Positions 1 through 9,107 are shown, numbered from the stretch's first letter. The stretch is DNA of 64,000 nucleotides from Dolichospermum sp. LEGE 00240 (GCF_015207875.1 NZ_JADEVZ010000023.1:1-64000); one strand, 5' to 3'. Notes: generated from the letters alone by a model not told the origin. Translations and numbers: made by a program.

Positions 1-96
1 GCCCCTGCCCCCTGCCCCTGCTATGATCACAACAGGTTATTAACTCTTGTTGCTAGTTATCCCATAAACTATATAACTAGCAACTTGGGTAATAAC

Positions 97-993
97 ATGA
101 TTAATGATACAGAATATATCAGGCAAGCTGAAGCTAATCGCGTAGAAATTCTCAGCGAAGCCCTACCTTACATTCAACAATTCGCCGGTCGTACCGTTGT
201 GGTTAAATACGGTGGCGCAGCGATGAAGGATAGCTCCCTCAAAGATAAAGTTATTCGTGATGTGGTGTTCTTATCTTGTGTGGGCTTACGACCGATTTTA
301 GTGCATGGTGGTGGACCAGAAATTAATAGTTGGTTAGGTAAATTAGGAATTGAAGCGCAGTTTAAAAATGGTTTGCGCGTAACTGATGCACCAACAATGG
401 ATGTAGTGGAAATGGTGTTGGTTGGGCGGGTGAATAAGGAAATTGTGGCTTTGATTAATCAAGCTGGGGGAATGGCTGTAGGGCTTTGTGGTAAGGATGG
501 TAACTTAATTAAGGCTCGTCCTCAAGGTGATGAAGGGATTGGTTTTGTGGGGGAAGTGAGTAATGTCAATATCAAGATTTTAGAAACACTTGCGAGTAAT
601 GGCTATATTCCGGTGGTTTCCAGCGTGGCGGCAGATGAAACTGGACAGGCTTATAATATTAATGCGGATACGGTAGCGGGGGAAATAGCCGCTGCTTTGG
701 GGGCGGAAAAGTTAATTTTGCTGACTGATACGAGAGGAATTTTAAGAGATTATAAAGACCCTTCTACCTTAGTTCCCAAAGTGGATATTCGGGAGGCGCG
801 ACAATTAATTGCTGATGGTATAGTTAGTGGGGGGATGATTCCGAAAGTGAATTGTTGTGTGCGATCGCTTGCCCAAGGAGTTAAAGCTTCACATATAATT
901 GATGGACGCATTCCTCATGCCTTATTGTTAGAAGTATTTACAGATGTGGGAATTGGAACAATGATTCTGGGTTCTCATCAGTCGAAACAATAA
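97..993 (+). CDS. argB: Acetylglutamate kinase
   Basis: Phosphorylates N-acetylglutamate, the second step of cytosolic arginine synthesis; in cyanobacteria this enzyme is the target of PII (family knowledge). The 298-residue protein has the amino-acid kinase fold: [10 protein letters not shown] near residue 34 (phosphate-binding Lys and Gly-rich turn), VHGGGPEI near 70, the [12 protein letters not shown] segment near 188, and the C-terminal SGGMIPKV motif near 245. I chose ATG 97 because an in-frame TTG at 85 would add only MGNN, and homologues as I recall them begin close to [11 protein letters not shown]. The two downstream genes are on the same strand but 240 bp away, so co-transcription is unproven. 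Identity is secure. Confidence 0.97.
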   Translation: MINDTEYIRQAEANRVEILSEALPYIQQFAGRTVVVKYGGAAMKDSSLKDKVIRDVVFLSCVGLRPILVHGGGPEINSWLGKLGIEAQFKNGLRVTDAPTMDVVEMVLVGRVNKEIVALINQAGGMAVGLCGKDGNLIKARPQGDEGIGFVGEVSNVNIKILETLASNGYIPVVSSVAADETGQAYNINADTVAGEIAAALGAEKLILLTDTRGILRDYKDPSTLVPKVDIREARQLIADGIVSGGMIPKVNCCVRSLAQGVKASHIIDGRIPHALLLEVFTDVGIGTMILGSHQSKQ

Positions 994-1035
994 TCGGAAT
1001 GGGGGACAAATTACAGCAAAATTAATTCAGCCAGC

Positions 1036-1053
1036 CAGGGAATCAATTCCCTG
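1036..1053. repeat. Small perfect hairpin after argB
   Basis: CAGGGAAT and ATTCCCTG form an 8-bp perfect stem around a 2-base loop, 43 bases after the argB stop. A second small hairpin, GTCATC/GATGAC, follows near 1067-1082. Neither has a T-run, so a role as an intrinsic terminator is doubtful. They may be processing or stability elements. Confidence 0.4.
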
Positions 1054-1232
1054 TCTAATAGCTCAAGTCATCTAAAGATGACTAAATATAGCTCAAAAAT
1101 TTTAAAATCGTTTAGTAAACTGCTGAACTCCTACAGAAATCATCAGTAAGACTTCATTTATCTACAATCTGCTGTAAGTTAAAATTCAAGCTATTTAAGA
1201 ACAATTAACAACTGACAAATGACCAATGACCA

Positions 1233-1754
1233 ATGACTACAGAAAATTTAGAACTCGCTAAATCGTATTTCCAAATTGGGACAACTGCTTTTGAAAATGG
1301 TCAATATCGGGAAGCTGTAGAAAATTTAGAAAAAGCCAGTACCCTATTAGGAAAAAATACCCAGTTTGCTGGTGAAATAGAAATTTGGTTGGTGAATGCT
1401 TATGAAGCTGCGGGACGTTCCGAAGAAGCGATCGCTCTTTGTCAACAACTCAGCCGTCATCCCCATTATGAAATTCGTCAGCAAGCAAAACGCCTAGTTT
1501 ATATTTTAAAAGCACCCAAACTGAACAGACCAAAAGAATGGATGACAGAAATTCCTGATTTTGGTATAGTTTCTGATAATAAATCCAAAATAATTGTCAC
1601 TTCCCAACCGCAAAAATCTACATCTAAACCAAAACCTGTAGAACGGGAATACATTGACTTGAGTACGGTCAATACTAAAGACAATAATTTCGTTTGGGTA
1701 GGTTTAATCTCTGTTGGTTTGATAATTTTCTATTTAGTTTGGTTAAGTTTTTAG
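1233..1754 (+). CDS. TPR-like protein with C-terminal membrane anchor
   Basis: A 173-residue protein of unknown specific function. Residues 5-90 hold two helix-turn-helix units of tetratricopeptide type (YFQIGTTAFENGQYREAVEN, then an AYEAAGRSEEAIALCQQL unit), so it probably binds a partner protein. Residues 95-145 are a charged, low-complexity linker. Residues 150-172 are a hydrophobic helix (WVGLISVGLIIFYLVWLSF) that should anchor the C-terminus in a membrane. The gene is followed after 21 bp by a DUF3153 lipoprotein on the same strand, suggesting a two-gene transcript. A 20-bp piece of its 3' region (1653-1672) recurs at 3603-3622. Confidence 0.75.
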   Translation: MTTENLELAKSYFQIGTTAFENGQYREAVENLEKASTLLGKNTQFAGEIEIWLVNAYEAAGRSEEAIALCQQLSRHPHYEIRQQAKRLVYILKAPKLNRPKEWMTEIPDFGIVSDNKSKIIVTSQPQKSTSKPKPVEREYIDLSTVNTKDNNFVWVGLISVGLIIFYLVWLSF

Positions 1755-1775
1755 CAAATAAGGAGAGATTTAGTT

Positions 1776-2591
1776 ATGAATGTATTCTCTGTCATTAAGA
1801 TGATATCAAATTTCAGAAAATCTGTATTTTTTTCTATTAGCAAAACCCGAAAGATTACTAAAATCAAACCAATTGTCTTGATGGTGATACTTTCTTCATT
1901 ACTATTATCTGGTTGTGTCAAGTATGATTTAGGAGTGAACTTTAACAGCACAAATAATGGTGAATTAATACAGCATATTCAGTTATCGGAAAAAATCACT
2001 CTTTTTGGCAGTAATTATCTCTCTGAATGGTTAAAAAATTTAGAAAATCGAGCGCGAACATTAGCAGGTTCAATAGAGAGAGTTTCAGCATCAGAAATTA
2101 TTGTTAAAATTCCCTTTACCAGTGCGCAGGAATTACAAGAAAAATTTACTGGTTTTTTCAATACTCGCACTGCTGAAGATAGTGATGGTTCGGAACTGGC
2201 AAATCTTAGCTCAACTTTAGTTGCAGAAGATAGGAATTTTTTCCTATTTTCTAGAAATCATTTAGTTTATGATTTAGACTTGCATTCTTTAGCTATGCTG
2301 ACGACAAAAGGTGATAGTTCTCTTGTCAATTTAGACTTTAGCTTACAGACACCTTGGGGAATGAAGAATATTCAAAATGATGAAAATCCTATCCAACCAG
2401 AAAAGCATGGTAATCAACTAGTATGGAGACTTAAAGTAGGGGATATGAATCATGTAGAAGTAGTGTTTTGGTTGCCGAATTTTCTGGGAATTGGGACTTT
2501 GTTGATTATCGGTTTTGTGTGGTTGGGATTATATCTGAGATATAGGTTATTACCAAGTCCGAGTATTCAGTTAACGGTGAAAGAGTTGTAA
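1776..2591 (+). CDS. DUF3153-type lipoprotein
   Basis: A 271-residue envelope protein matching what I know of the cyanobacterial DUF3153 family; the function is unknown. The N-terminus is basic, followed by a hydrophobic stretch and a lipobox ending LLLSGC near residue 47, so a lipid-modified Cys is expected. The body (about 50-225) contains the typical YDLGVNFNSTNNGELIQHI opening. Residues 235-255 form a C-terminal membrane helix (FLGIGTLLIIGFVWLGLYL). ATG 1776 follows AAGGAGAG at good spacing. The 47 residues before the lipobox Cys are long for a signal peptide; an internal Met such as residue 9 could be the true start. Its last codons (2561-2575) are duplicated at 3623-3637. Confidence 0.75.
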   Translation: MNVFSVIKMISNFRKSVFFSISKTRKITKIKPIVLMVILSSLLLSGCVKYDLGVNFNSTNNGELIQHIQLSEKITLFGSNYLSEWLKNLENRARTLAGSIERVSASEIIVKIPFTSAQELQEKFTGFFNTRTAEDSDGSELANLSSTLVAEDRNFFLFSRNHLVYDLDLHSLAMLTTKGDSSLVNLDFSLQTPWGMKNIQNDENPIQPEKHGNQLVWRLKVGDMNHVEVVFWLPNFLGIGTLLIIGFVWLGLYLRYRLLPSPSIQLTVKEL

Positions 2592-2603
2592 AATATTGGA
2601 ATC

Positions 2604-2717
2604 ACCTGAGTTCGACATAAGATAATTTTTGGAAAACTGCCCCAAATATGAGTCTCAAACCCTTATGATCTCGTTGAAAAAATCATAACTCCTAACTCCT
2701 AACACCGAACTCAGGTG
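2604..2717. mobile_element. MITE-like element, GTTCGACATA family, copy 1
   Basis: A 114-bp segment bounded by a perfect 12-bp inverted repeat (CACCTGAGTTCG and CGAACTCAGGTG) with no coding capacity. A related copy in the same orientation lies at 3377-3505; both share the internal stretch around GTTCGACATAA and CTTATGATCTCGTTGAAAAA. Possible target-site duplication TGGAATCA flanks a slightly longer version (left about 2598-2605, right about 2725-2732). Confidence 0.65.
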
Positions 2718-2829
2718 AACTCAGGTGGAATCAGGATGTAATTACTTCCTGAAAATGGAAAATGTTGGGTTTTATCAACCCAATTTCCAGAATTTAGTAG
2801 AATCAAAAGAGCGATCGCACTATTGCAAA

Positions 2830-3113
2830 TCAAGGAAAAATTTTATAGATTTCGCTACGATGTGCAACTCTTTGACATAAAATAGTTTGAGTTTCTTGAT
2901 TAAGAGTTAAACCAATTCTATAATCTCCTATTCTAATTTTATATTTATCTTTGTAACCTTTCATTAACCTTTCATTTTTCCAAGATAGCCTAACTCAAAA
3001 GGATTTTCTATTTCTAATTCAGTAAAAACAATTGCTTCTATCCGAGATTGAATCTCTTTAGGTAAGGATGCTAATTCTTTTAAAAATTTCTTTGTATATT
3101 CAACTTTCCACAT
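2830..3113 (-). pseudogene. RelE/ParE-type toxin, frameshifted by an 11-bp tandem duplication
   Basis: Read from ATG 3113, the frame runs 49 codons (MWKVEYTKKFLKELASLP at the start) and then stops. The stop falls in an exact 11-bp tandem duplication, AACCTTTCATT at 2955-2965 and again at 2966-2976 (plus strand). Removing one copy restores a 90-residue protein that continues KMKGYKDKYKIRIGDYRIG and ends at the TGA at 2830-2832. That segment is the typical RelE-superfamily core, in which basic residues on the sheet bind the ribosomal A site. The start overlaps the antitoxin stop by 14 bases, the usual coupled toxin-antitoxin arrangement. The toxin is therefore very probably inactive in this genome copy. 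Confidence 0.85.
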
Positions 3114-3312
3114 TGTTATTTTTAAGTAATTCTAAATATTTTAAAGCTTCATTTTTAGATAAAATTTCATCAGTTTCTACTTCTTCCATCAGTTTTGCTA
3201 ATCCATAATTTTCTAAAATTTCCTCTATTTGTTCAAATTCACTAATAGGAATTTGTACAGCAATTGGTTTTTGATTTTGATCCAAAACATAATTCTTATT
3301 GATTTGTAGCAT
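3100..3312 (-). CDS. Antitoxin of a RelE-type toxin-antitoxin pair
   Basis: A 70-residue acidic protein upstream of, and overlapping by 14 bases, a RelE-like toxin frame. The N-terminus (LDQNQKPIAVQIPISEFEQI) resembles small Phd/YefM-like or cyanobacterial RelB-type antitoxins with a short DNA-binding sheet/helix. The C-terminal half (EEVETDEILSKNEALKYLEL) is a helix that would wrap the toxin. Antitoxins of this class usually repress their own promoter. Because the toxin is frameshifted, this gene may be a relic or may neutralise a toxin elsewhere. Family assignment rests on size, context and local pattern. Confidence 0.7.
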   Translation of the reverse strand: MLQINKNYVLDQNQKPIAVQIPISEFEQIEEILENYGLAKLMEEVETDEILSKNEALKYLELLKNNNVES

Positions 3313-3376
3313 TAATTTAACTCCTAAATCATTAGGTAGATTATAGCATATTGTCTTTCCTGTTCCCTGTTACCAG

Positions 3377-3505
3377 GTGAGTTCGACATAACGATAATTT
3401 GTGGAAAACTCACCCCACGTAGGAGTCTCAAGCCCTTATGATCTCGTTGAAAAAATCATAACTCCGTTCGGGTAGCGTCTCCGAAGGAGAAACTCCTAAC
3501 TCACG
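3377..3505. mobile_element. MITE-like element, GTTCGACATA family, copy 2
   Basis: Second copy of the element at 2604-2717, same orientation. Its ends are GTGAGTT and AACTCAC. It is flanked on both sides by the identical 9-mer TGTTACCAG (3368-3376 and 3506-3514), which looks like a target-site duplication and supports true insertion. This copy carries an extra internal palindromic repeat (GTAGCGTCTCCGAAGGAGA, about 3471-3491). The two copies bracket the toxin-antitoxin pair. Confidence 0.7.
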
Positions 3506-3540
3506 TGTTACCAGTTAAGAGTTCCCTGATCACACAAGTA

Positions 3541-3569
3541 AATTCACAGAATCAAACCGGATTCCTATA
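3541..3569. repeat. Solo end of the TATAGGACTCC element family
   Basis: The sequence AATTCACAGAATCAAACCGG followed by ATTCCTATA matches the right end of the inverted-repeat element at 9329-9480 with one mismatch. No left partner is visible nearby, so this is a solo end or deletion remnant. Confidence 0.5.
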
Positions 3570-3602
3570 TAATGATTTATGGTTTATTGATCTCGTTTAT
3601 TA

Positions 3603-3637
3603 ATTGACTTGAGTACGGTCAAGAGTATTCAGTTAAC
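3603..3637. other. Rearrangement scar made of two upstream gene fragments
   Basis: Bases 3603-3622 are identical to 1653-1672 in the TPR-like gene, and bases 3623-3637 are identical to 2561-2575 at the end of the DUF3153 gene. In their source genes these pieces are about 890 bp apart; here they are fused without a gap. The right edge coincides with the point where the ATPase fragment at 3638-3713 loses its homology. This is best explained as a duplicated block with an internal deletion, or as a template-switch repair event. Confidence 0.7.
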
Positions 3638-3713
3638 ATTTTAAACCTTCTCGCAGACAAGATTTACCCGACTGTGGCGGACTACATAAGACAACTTTCA
3701 CCATTTCAGCCAT
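3633..3713 (-). pseudogene. Truncated P-loop ATPase, N-terminal fragment (csx3 partner)
   Basis: From ATG 3713 the frame encodes 26 residues beginning MAEMVKVVLCSPP and continuing to a P-loop-like QSGKSCLREGLK, then stops at the scar boundary. The SGKS is a Walker A variant. In cyanobacteria Csx3 is often fused to, or followed by, an ATPase beginning in this way (recalled family knowledge). The fragment starts 22 bp after the csx3 stop on the same strand, so it was probably the second gene of the same operon. Everything after the P-loop helix has been lost. Confidence 0.7.
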
Positions 3714-3735
3714 TTTGATTTCCTCTCTCTAGGCT

Positions 3736-4044
3736 TCAATCAATCAAATCTCCCAGGTTATATGCTGGGTTGTGTGTGATGCAAATCACGTATTTACCTA
3801 GTTTCGGATCAAAACAACCAATTGCTCCGTAAATATGTGCTAACTTATGTGCCAACACAAAAGCCACAGGAATAGAAATCGGTCCATTAATCCTCAATAA
3901 TTGACCTCCTGCTAACTTCCCCGACCGTGCCATTTCCTCCAACTGTGTAGCAGCATCTTTGACAATCTGGTCATTTTGAGCAATACTGTAACCAAAACCC
4001 ACCTGCAAAATATCGTCTTTTAAATCAATCTTATAAGTAGTCAT
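3736..4044 (-). CDS. csx3: Csx3-family protein, putative cyclic oligoadenylate ring nuclease
   Basis: A 102-residue protein recognised as Csx3. The core shows GPISIPVAFVLAHKLAH then FDPKLGKYV and ends GDLID; this matches the family pattern GPI...AHK..H...(Y/F)DP(K/R)LG...GD(V/L)ID. Archaeal Csx3 (Crn3) degrades the cyclic tetra-adenylate messenger of type III CRISPR, using a His and an Asp that correspond to the H of AHKLAH and the D of FDPKLG here. I chose ATG 4044 because AAAGG precedes it at good spacing and homologues start MTTY; an ATG at 4080 would add 12 residues. No cas gene or CRISPR array is in the window, and its partner ATPase is truncated, so its present role is unclear. Confidence 0.8.
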   Translation of the reverse strand: MTTYKIDLKDDILQVGFGYSIAQNDQIVKDAATQLEEMARSGKLAGGQLLRINGPISIPVAFVLAHKLAHIYGAIGCFDPKLGKYVICITHNPAYNLGDLID

Positions 4045-4207
4045 TACCTTTACTGATTCATTAATAATCACATCATACATGGCATTGGAAGTAGCCTATT
4101 CCAGATTAGTCTATGCTGAAATTACAAACTGAAATTAACCCAGGTGGGTTTTGCCGCCCCGCTTCCAAGAAAAAAGCCCAAGAAGTCAGGGATCTCGAAA
4201 AACATGA

Positions 4208-5261
<1,054 letters not shown>

Positions 5262-5263
<2 letters not shown>

Positions 5264-5570
5264 TCAGTTGTCAGTTGTCAGTTGTCAGTTGTCAGTTGTC
5301 ATTGGTAAAACTCTTACCTGTAACCTGTAACCTGTAACCTGTAACCTGTAACCTGTAACCTGTAACCTGTAACCTGTAACCTGTAACCTGTAACCTGTAA
5401 CCTGTTCCCTGTAACCTGTAACCTGTTCCCTGTAACCTGTAACCTGTTCCCTGTTCCCTGTAACCTGTTCCCTGTAACCTGTAACCTGTTCCCTGTTCCC
5501 TGTCACCTGTAACCTGTCACCTGTCACCTGTCACCTGTCACCTGTTCCCTATTCCCTGTTCCCTCTTGCC
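5262..5570. repeat. STRR block: tandem heptanucleotide repeats
   Basis: About 300 bp between por and cysA consist of degenerate 7-base units. First come about five TCAGTTG units (5264-5302), then long runs of CCTGTAA interspersed with CCTGTTC and CCTGTCA. These are the short tandemly repeated repetitive sequences typical of heterocystous cyanobacteria. An open frame across it on the minus strand exists only because 7-mers lack stops. The block ends inside or at the 3' end of cysA. Confidence 0.95.
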
Positions 5571-6586
5571 TAAATTGAATAATAAAGGGGAAAAGATTTT
5601 GCATCTTTTGGTTTAACATAAACCTTTGCTTGTGGTTCTAATTTTAATTCATCGAACCGTTCCCGTGTTAAGTGGGCTGTCATCATTTGTCCATCATCTA
5701 AGGTTAATTCAACTTGAATTTCCCAGCCTAAATGAATGATTCTGCTGACTGTGGCTTGTGCTGTTGTGCCATTACCAACTGTTTCAATGATGATATCTTG
5801 GGGACGCAAAAATGTTTCTGGGTTTGTTGATTCAAAACCACTACTTTGGAAGATTTTGGCAGAACTGGGTAATACGTTCACCGGACCAATAAAACTCATC
5901 ACAAATGCAGATGCGGGATGATCATAAATTTGTGCGGGTGTTCCTACCTGTTCGACTTTGCCTTTATTCATGACGACAATTTCATCGGCAACTTCCATGG
6001 CTTCTTCTTGGTCATGGGTGACGAAAACTGTGGTAACATGAACCTCGTCATGGAGACGACGTAACCAGGCTCGTAAGTCTTTCCGAACTTTGGCATCCAG
6101 CGCTCCAAATGGTTCATCTAATAAGAGGACGTTGGGTTCTACAGCCAAAGCTCTAGCTAAGGCTACCCGTTGTCTTTGTCCGCCGGAAAGTTGGGAAGGA
6201 TAGCGATCGCCTAATCCACCTAATTGTACCAGTTCTAGTAACTGTTCTACTTTTCCCGCAATTTTCTTTTTAGAAGCTTTGCGAATTTCTAAGCCAAAGG
6301 CGATATTTTTACGGACTGTTAAATGTTTAAATAGGGCATAGTGCTGAAACACAAAGCCAATATTTCTTTCTTGGACGCTTTGAAAAGTGGCATCTTTGCC
6401 TGTTAAAATGATTTTACCTGTATCTGGTATTTCTAAACCAGCGATTAACCGCAACAAGGTAGACTTACCAGATCCCGATGGACCAAGTAAAGCCACCAGC
6501 GAACCACTCTGAATTTCCAGGTTTACCTGTTCAACCGCTTGGAAACTACCAAATTGTTTAGAGACGTTTTCAACTACTATGCCCAC
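5570..6586 (-). CDS. cysA: Sulfate/thiosulfate ABC transporter ATP-binding protein
   Basis: Energises sulfate import as the cytoplasmic ATPase of the CysTWA-type permease. The 338-residue protein has Walker [10 protein letters not shown] near residue 35, Q-loop [11 protein letters not shown] near 81, signature LSGGQRQR near 134, Walker B VLLLDEP near 155 and the switch His in [15 protein letters not shown] near 189. Residues 240-335 form the TOBE regulatory domain. The permease and binding-protein genes are not adjacent, so cysA stands alone here, as it can in Nostocales. The N-terminal [13 protein letters not shown] is the normal start. Another importer of the same CUT/sulfate-type group is less likely but possible. 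Confidence 0.88.
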   Translation of the reverse strand: MGIVVENVSKQFGSFQAVEQVNLEIQSGSLVALLGPSGSGKSTLLRLIAGLEIPDTGKIILTGKDATFQSVQERNIGFVFQHYALFKHLTVRKNIAFGLEIRKASKKKIAGKVEQLLELVQLGGLGDRYPSQLSGGQRQRVALARALAVEPNVLLLDEPFGALDAKVRKDLRAWLRRLHDEVHVTTVFVTHDQEEAMEVADEIVVMNKGKVEQVGTPAQIYDHPASAFVMSFIGPVNVLPSSAKIFQSSGFESTNPETFLRPQDIIIETVGNGTTAQATVSRIIHLGWEIQVELTLDDGQMMTAHLTRERFDELKLEPQAKVYVKPKDAKSFPLYYSI

Positions 6587-6700
6587 TGGTGCTACACCTC
6601 TGCGAATAATCTACGGTTTTTAAGTAGGAATACCGTACTTTATATTTATATCACAAATATTGGCAGTTGTATAGCAGAAGTCAGGAGTTAGGAGAAAACC

Positions 6701-6884
6701 CCAGCAATTCTCATTTTGAAAAAAATAAAATGAGGTTAGAATCACGGATTAGACAGATTGCACTGATTTCACGGATTTTAGTAACTCTTATCATAGCAAA
6801 CAACCTAACCCGCGCCATCTTTTAATCCGTATAATCCGTGATTCTGACTTTTGAGCGATGAAACCTTAAAATGAGAATTGCTGG
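6701..6884. mobile_element. MITE-like element with 17-bp terminal inverted repeats
   Basis: CCAGCAATTCTCATTTT (6701-6717) and its exact reverse complement (6868-6884) bound 184 bp of non-coding DNA. AAAACC flanks both ends (6695-6700 and 6885-6890) as a likely target-site duplication. Inside is a further inverted pair built on TCACGGATT/AATCCGTGA. The element fills much of the cysA-ilvA intergenic space; nothing else is evident between 6587 and 7069. Confidence 0.75.
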
Positions 6885-7069
6885 AAAACCCTTTTGGTTG
6901 CAAGATTTTGACCGTCAATTGGTATTTTAACCGACTTGGCTCTTGTTGTATCATTAAAATTCATGAATTAAGTTCACATTTAACCAAACAGTATTTCATC
7001 CCGAAAACCATTACTCGAAAGACCCAACAAGCGGTAGAATTAACAACCAACCCCAATTCCCTCCTTGAT

Positions 7070-8581
7070 ATGTATTGCGACTACTTGGTACAAATCCTCA
7101 CCGCCCGGGTCTATGATGTAGCCCAAGAAACGCCATTGGAATATGCCCCCAATCTTTCCAACCGCATTCATAACAAACTCCTCCTCAAACGGGAAGATAT
7201 GCAATCGGTGTTCTCCTTCAAACTGCGGGGTGCATATAACAAAATGGTCAATCTCACACCAGACCTACTTAAACAGGGTGTCATTGCGGCTTCTGCGGGG
7301 AATCATGCCCAAGGTGTGGCTTTAGCTGCCAGTCGTTTAGGAACAAAGTCCATCATTGTTATGCCCGTAATTACGCCCCAGGTGAAAATCAATGCAGTCA
7401 AAGCCAGGGGTGGAGAGGTGGTTCTACATGGCAATAATTATGATGATGCTTATGCCCATGCGCGACAATTGGCAGCGGAAAAGGGGTTGACTTTTATACA
7501 TCCCTTTGATGATCCTGATGTTATCGCTGGTCAGGGAACAATTGGCATGGAAATACTGCGCCAATATCAGCAACCTATTCACGCTATTTTTGTGGCTATT
7601 GGTGGTGGTGGCTTAATTTCCGGGATTGCAGCTTATGTTAAACGGTTACGTCCTGATATTAAAATTATTGGTGTTGAACCTGTAGATGCTAACGCTATGT
7701 ATCAATCATTGCAAGCTGGCGAACGGGTACGATTGTCTCAGGTGGGTTTATTTGCGGACGGGGTAGCGGTGCGGGAAGTGGGAGAGGAAACCTTCCGGCT
7801 ATGTCAACAATATGTGGATGAAATTATTTTAGTGGATACAGATGCTACCTGTGCGGCAATTAAAGATGTGTTTGAGGATACTCGCTCTATTTTAGAACCT
7901 GCGGGGGCGTTAGCGATCGCTGGTGCAAAACTTTATGCAGAACGAGAACAAATTCAAAATCAAACCCTCATCGCCGTTGCTTGTGGTGCTAACATGAATT
8001 TTGACCGTTTACGTTTTGTGGCAGAACGGGCAGAATTTGGCGAACGTCGAGAAGCTATTTTTGCAGTCAGAATTCCCGAAGAAAGGGGTAGTTTAAGAAA
8101 GTTTTGTGACTGTATTGGTAAACGCAACCTGACAGAATTTAACTATCGCATTGCCGATGAAAAAGAAGCGCATATTTTCGTAGGTGTGCAAATAGAAAAT
8201 CGTGCTGACGCTGCGAAAATGGTCGAAAACTTTGAATCTCACGGTTTAAAAACCATAGATTTAACAGATGATGAATTAACCAAACTGCATTTACGTCACA
8301 TGGTAGGAGGACATTCTCCTCTTGCAGAAAATGAACTCCTTTATCGGTTTGAATTTTCCGAACGTCCAGGGGCATTAATGCAGTTTGTAACTTCTATGTC
8401 TCCTGATTGGAACATTAGCTTATTTCATTATCGCAATAATGGCGCAGACTATGGACGAATTGTGGTAGGAATGCAAGTTCCCCCCCATGAAACAGCAGAA
8501 TGGCAATCATTTTTAGATAATCTTGGTTATCACTATTGGCATGAAAGTGATAATCCGGCATATAAGTTATTTTTAGGATGA
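7070..8581 (+). CDS. ilvA: Threonine ammonia-lyase, biosynthetic
   Basis: PLP enzyme converting threonine to 2-oxobutyrate, the committed step of isoleucine synthesis. The 503-residue protein has the catalytic domain at about 10-325 with SVFSFKLRGAYNKM carrying the PLP lysine, the SAGNHAQGVA loop, and the phosphate-binding GGGGLISG. Two ACT-like regulatory repeats follow (about 335-410 and 430-500; the second contains ERPGALMQFV), which bind isoleucine and valine in the family. I chose ATG 7070 because the longer frame starts at a TTG inside the terminal repeat of the element at 6701-6884. Family length fits this choice. The pathway partner ilvC lies at 14844-15839. Confidence 0.95.
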   Translation: MYCDYLVQILTARVYDVAQETPLEYAPNLSNRIHNKLLLKREDMQSVFSFKLRGAYNKMVNLTPDLLKQGVIAASAGNHAQGVALAASRLGTKSIIVMPVITPQVKINAVKARGGEVVLHGNNYDDAYAHARQLAAEKGLTFIHPFDDPDVIAGQGTIGMEILRQYQQPIHAIFVAIGGGGLISGIAAYVKRLRPDIKIIGVEPVDANAMYQSLQAGERVRLSQVGLFADGVAVREVGEETFRLCQQYVDEIILVDTDATCAAIKDVFEDTRSILEPAGALAIAGAKLYAEREQIQNQTLIAVACGANMNFDRLRFVAERAEFGERREAIFAVRIPEERGSLRKFCDCIGKRNLTEFNYRIADEKEAHIFVGVQIENRADAAKMVENFESHGLKTIDLTDDELTKLHLRHMVGGHSPLAENELLYRFEFSERPGALMQFVTSMSPDWNISLFHYRNNGADYGRIVVGMQVPPHETAEWQSFLDNLGYHYWHESDNPAYKLFLG

Positions 8582-8591
8582 TTTAGCAGAT

Positions 8592-8624
8592 AGATCCCCG
8601 ACTTCTGGAAGAAGTCGGGGATCT
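8592..8624. terminator. Repeated perfect hairpin, AGATCCCCGACTTCT family, copy 1
   Basis: A 15-bp perfect stem (AGATCCCCGACTTCT / AGAAGTCGGGGATCT) with a GGA loop, just after ilvA and before the convergent gene at 8646. The same hairpin recurs at 12756-12788 and 34936-34968, each time immediately after a gene end. It is both a dispersed repeat and a plausible transcription stop; the T-run is weak. Confidence 0.65.
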
Positions 8625-8645
8625 GGGTATTTTGGGTATTAGAAT

Positions 8646-9107
8646 TTAACGGCGTGATAATTCCAAAAAACTAATAGTTTGCGGCATAAAACTAGATGAA
8701 CTCTCCCAATAATCTACTTTATTAACTTTTATTTTTAATAAGGCAATATTGGGTTCATCTATGCCTTTAGGAAACCAAACTTCTAATCCTGGCTGCCATT
8801 TTGATTGAATTTCCTCACGATCTCTTATTAACTGGGCTGTTCCTAATATGGAAACAAATCGTTCTTGATTAGGTGCGGAAAAACTCACATTCACCTGTTG
8901 ATGATTTTGAATTTCTAGGACTTTATGGGAATTAGCTAGGGTAAAAAACCAGAGTGTGGCATCATTATCAATTTCATTCCACATTGACATGGGACGACTA
9001 TGTAAACTGCCATCATCATCAATTGTGGTTAACATCCCACATTCAAGACCTTCAAGCAATTTACGCAATTCTTGAACTCGTGGTTTAGTATCTAAAGATT
9101 GTGTCAT
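8646..9107 (-). CDS. Pyridoxamine 5'-phosphate oxidase-family (general stress protein 26-like) protein
   Basis: A 153-residue FMN-binding split-barrel protein. The pattern MLTTIDDDGSLHSRPMSMW near residues 24-42, LWFFTLANSHKVLEI near 52-66 and VNVSFSAP near 72 is typical of the small stress-protein-26 group, which binds flavin or a related cofactor. The true substrate is unknown and it should not be called PdxH. The gene is single and convergent with ilvA. About 230 bp upstream of it (9108-9328) are AT-rich with no feature I can name. Confidence 0.8.
   Translation of the reverse strand: MTQSLDTKPRVQELRKLLEGLECGMLTTIDDDGSLHSRPMSMWNEIDNDATLWFFTLANSHKVLEIQNHQQVNVSFSAPNQERFVSILGTAQLIRDREEIQSKWQPGLEVWFPKGIDEPNIALLKIKVNKVDYWESSSSFMPQTISFLELSRR

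Noticed and set aside
5285-5527. 80-codon open frame with repeated EQVTGYR/LQVTGYR
   Set aside because: It is only the translation of CCTGTAA/CCTGTTC heptamers, which have no stop in that frame; no start site and no independent composition.
5316-5570. Tandem repeats that might be taken for a CRISPR array
   Set aside because: Units are 7 bp without unique spacers; this is an STRR. No CRISPR array was found in the window.
6878-7069. N-terminal extension of ilvA
   Set aside because: It begins at a TTG in a terminal inverted repeat and does not resemble IlvA; ATG 7070 gives the normal length.
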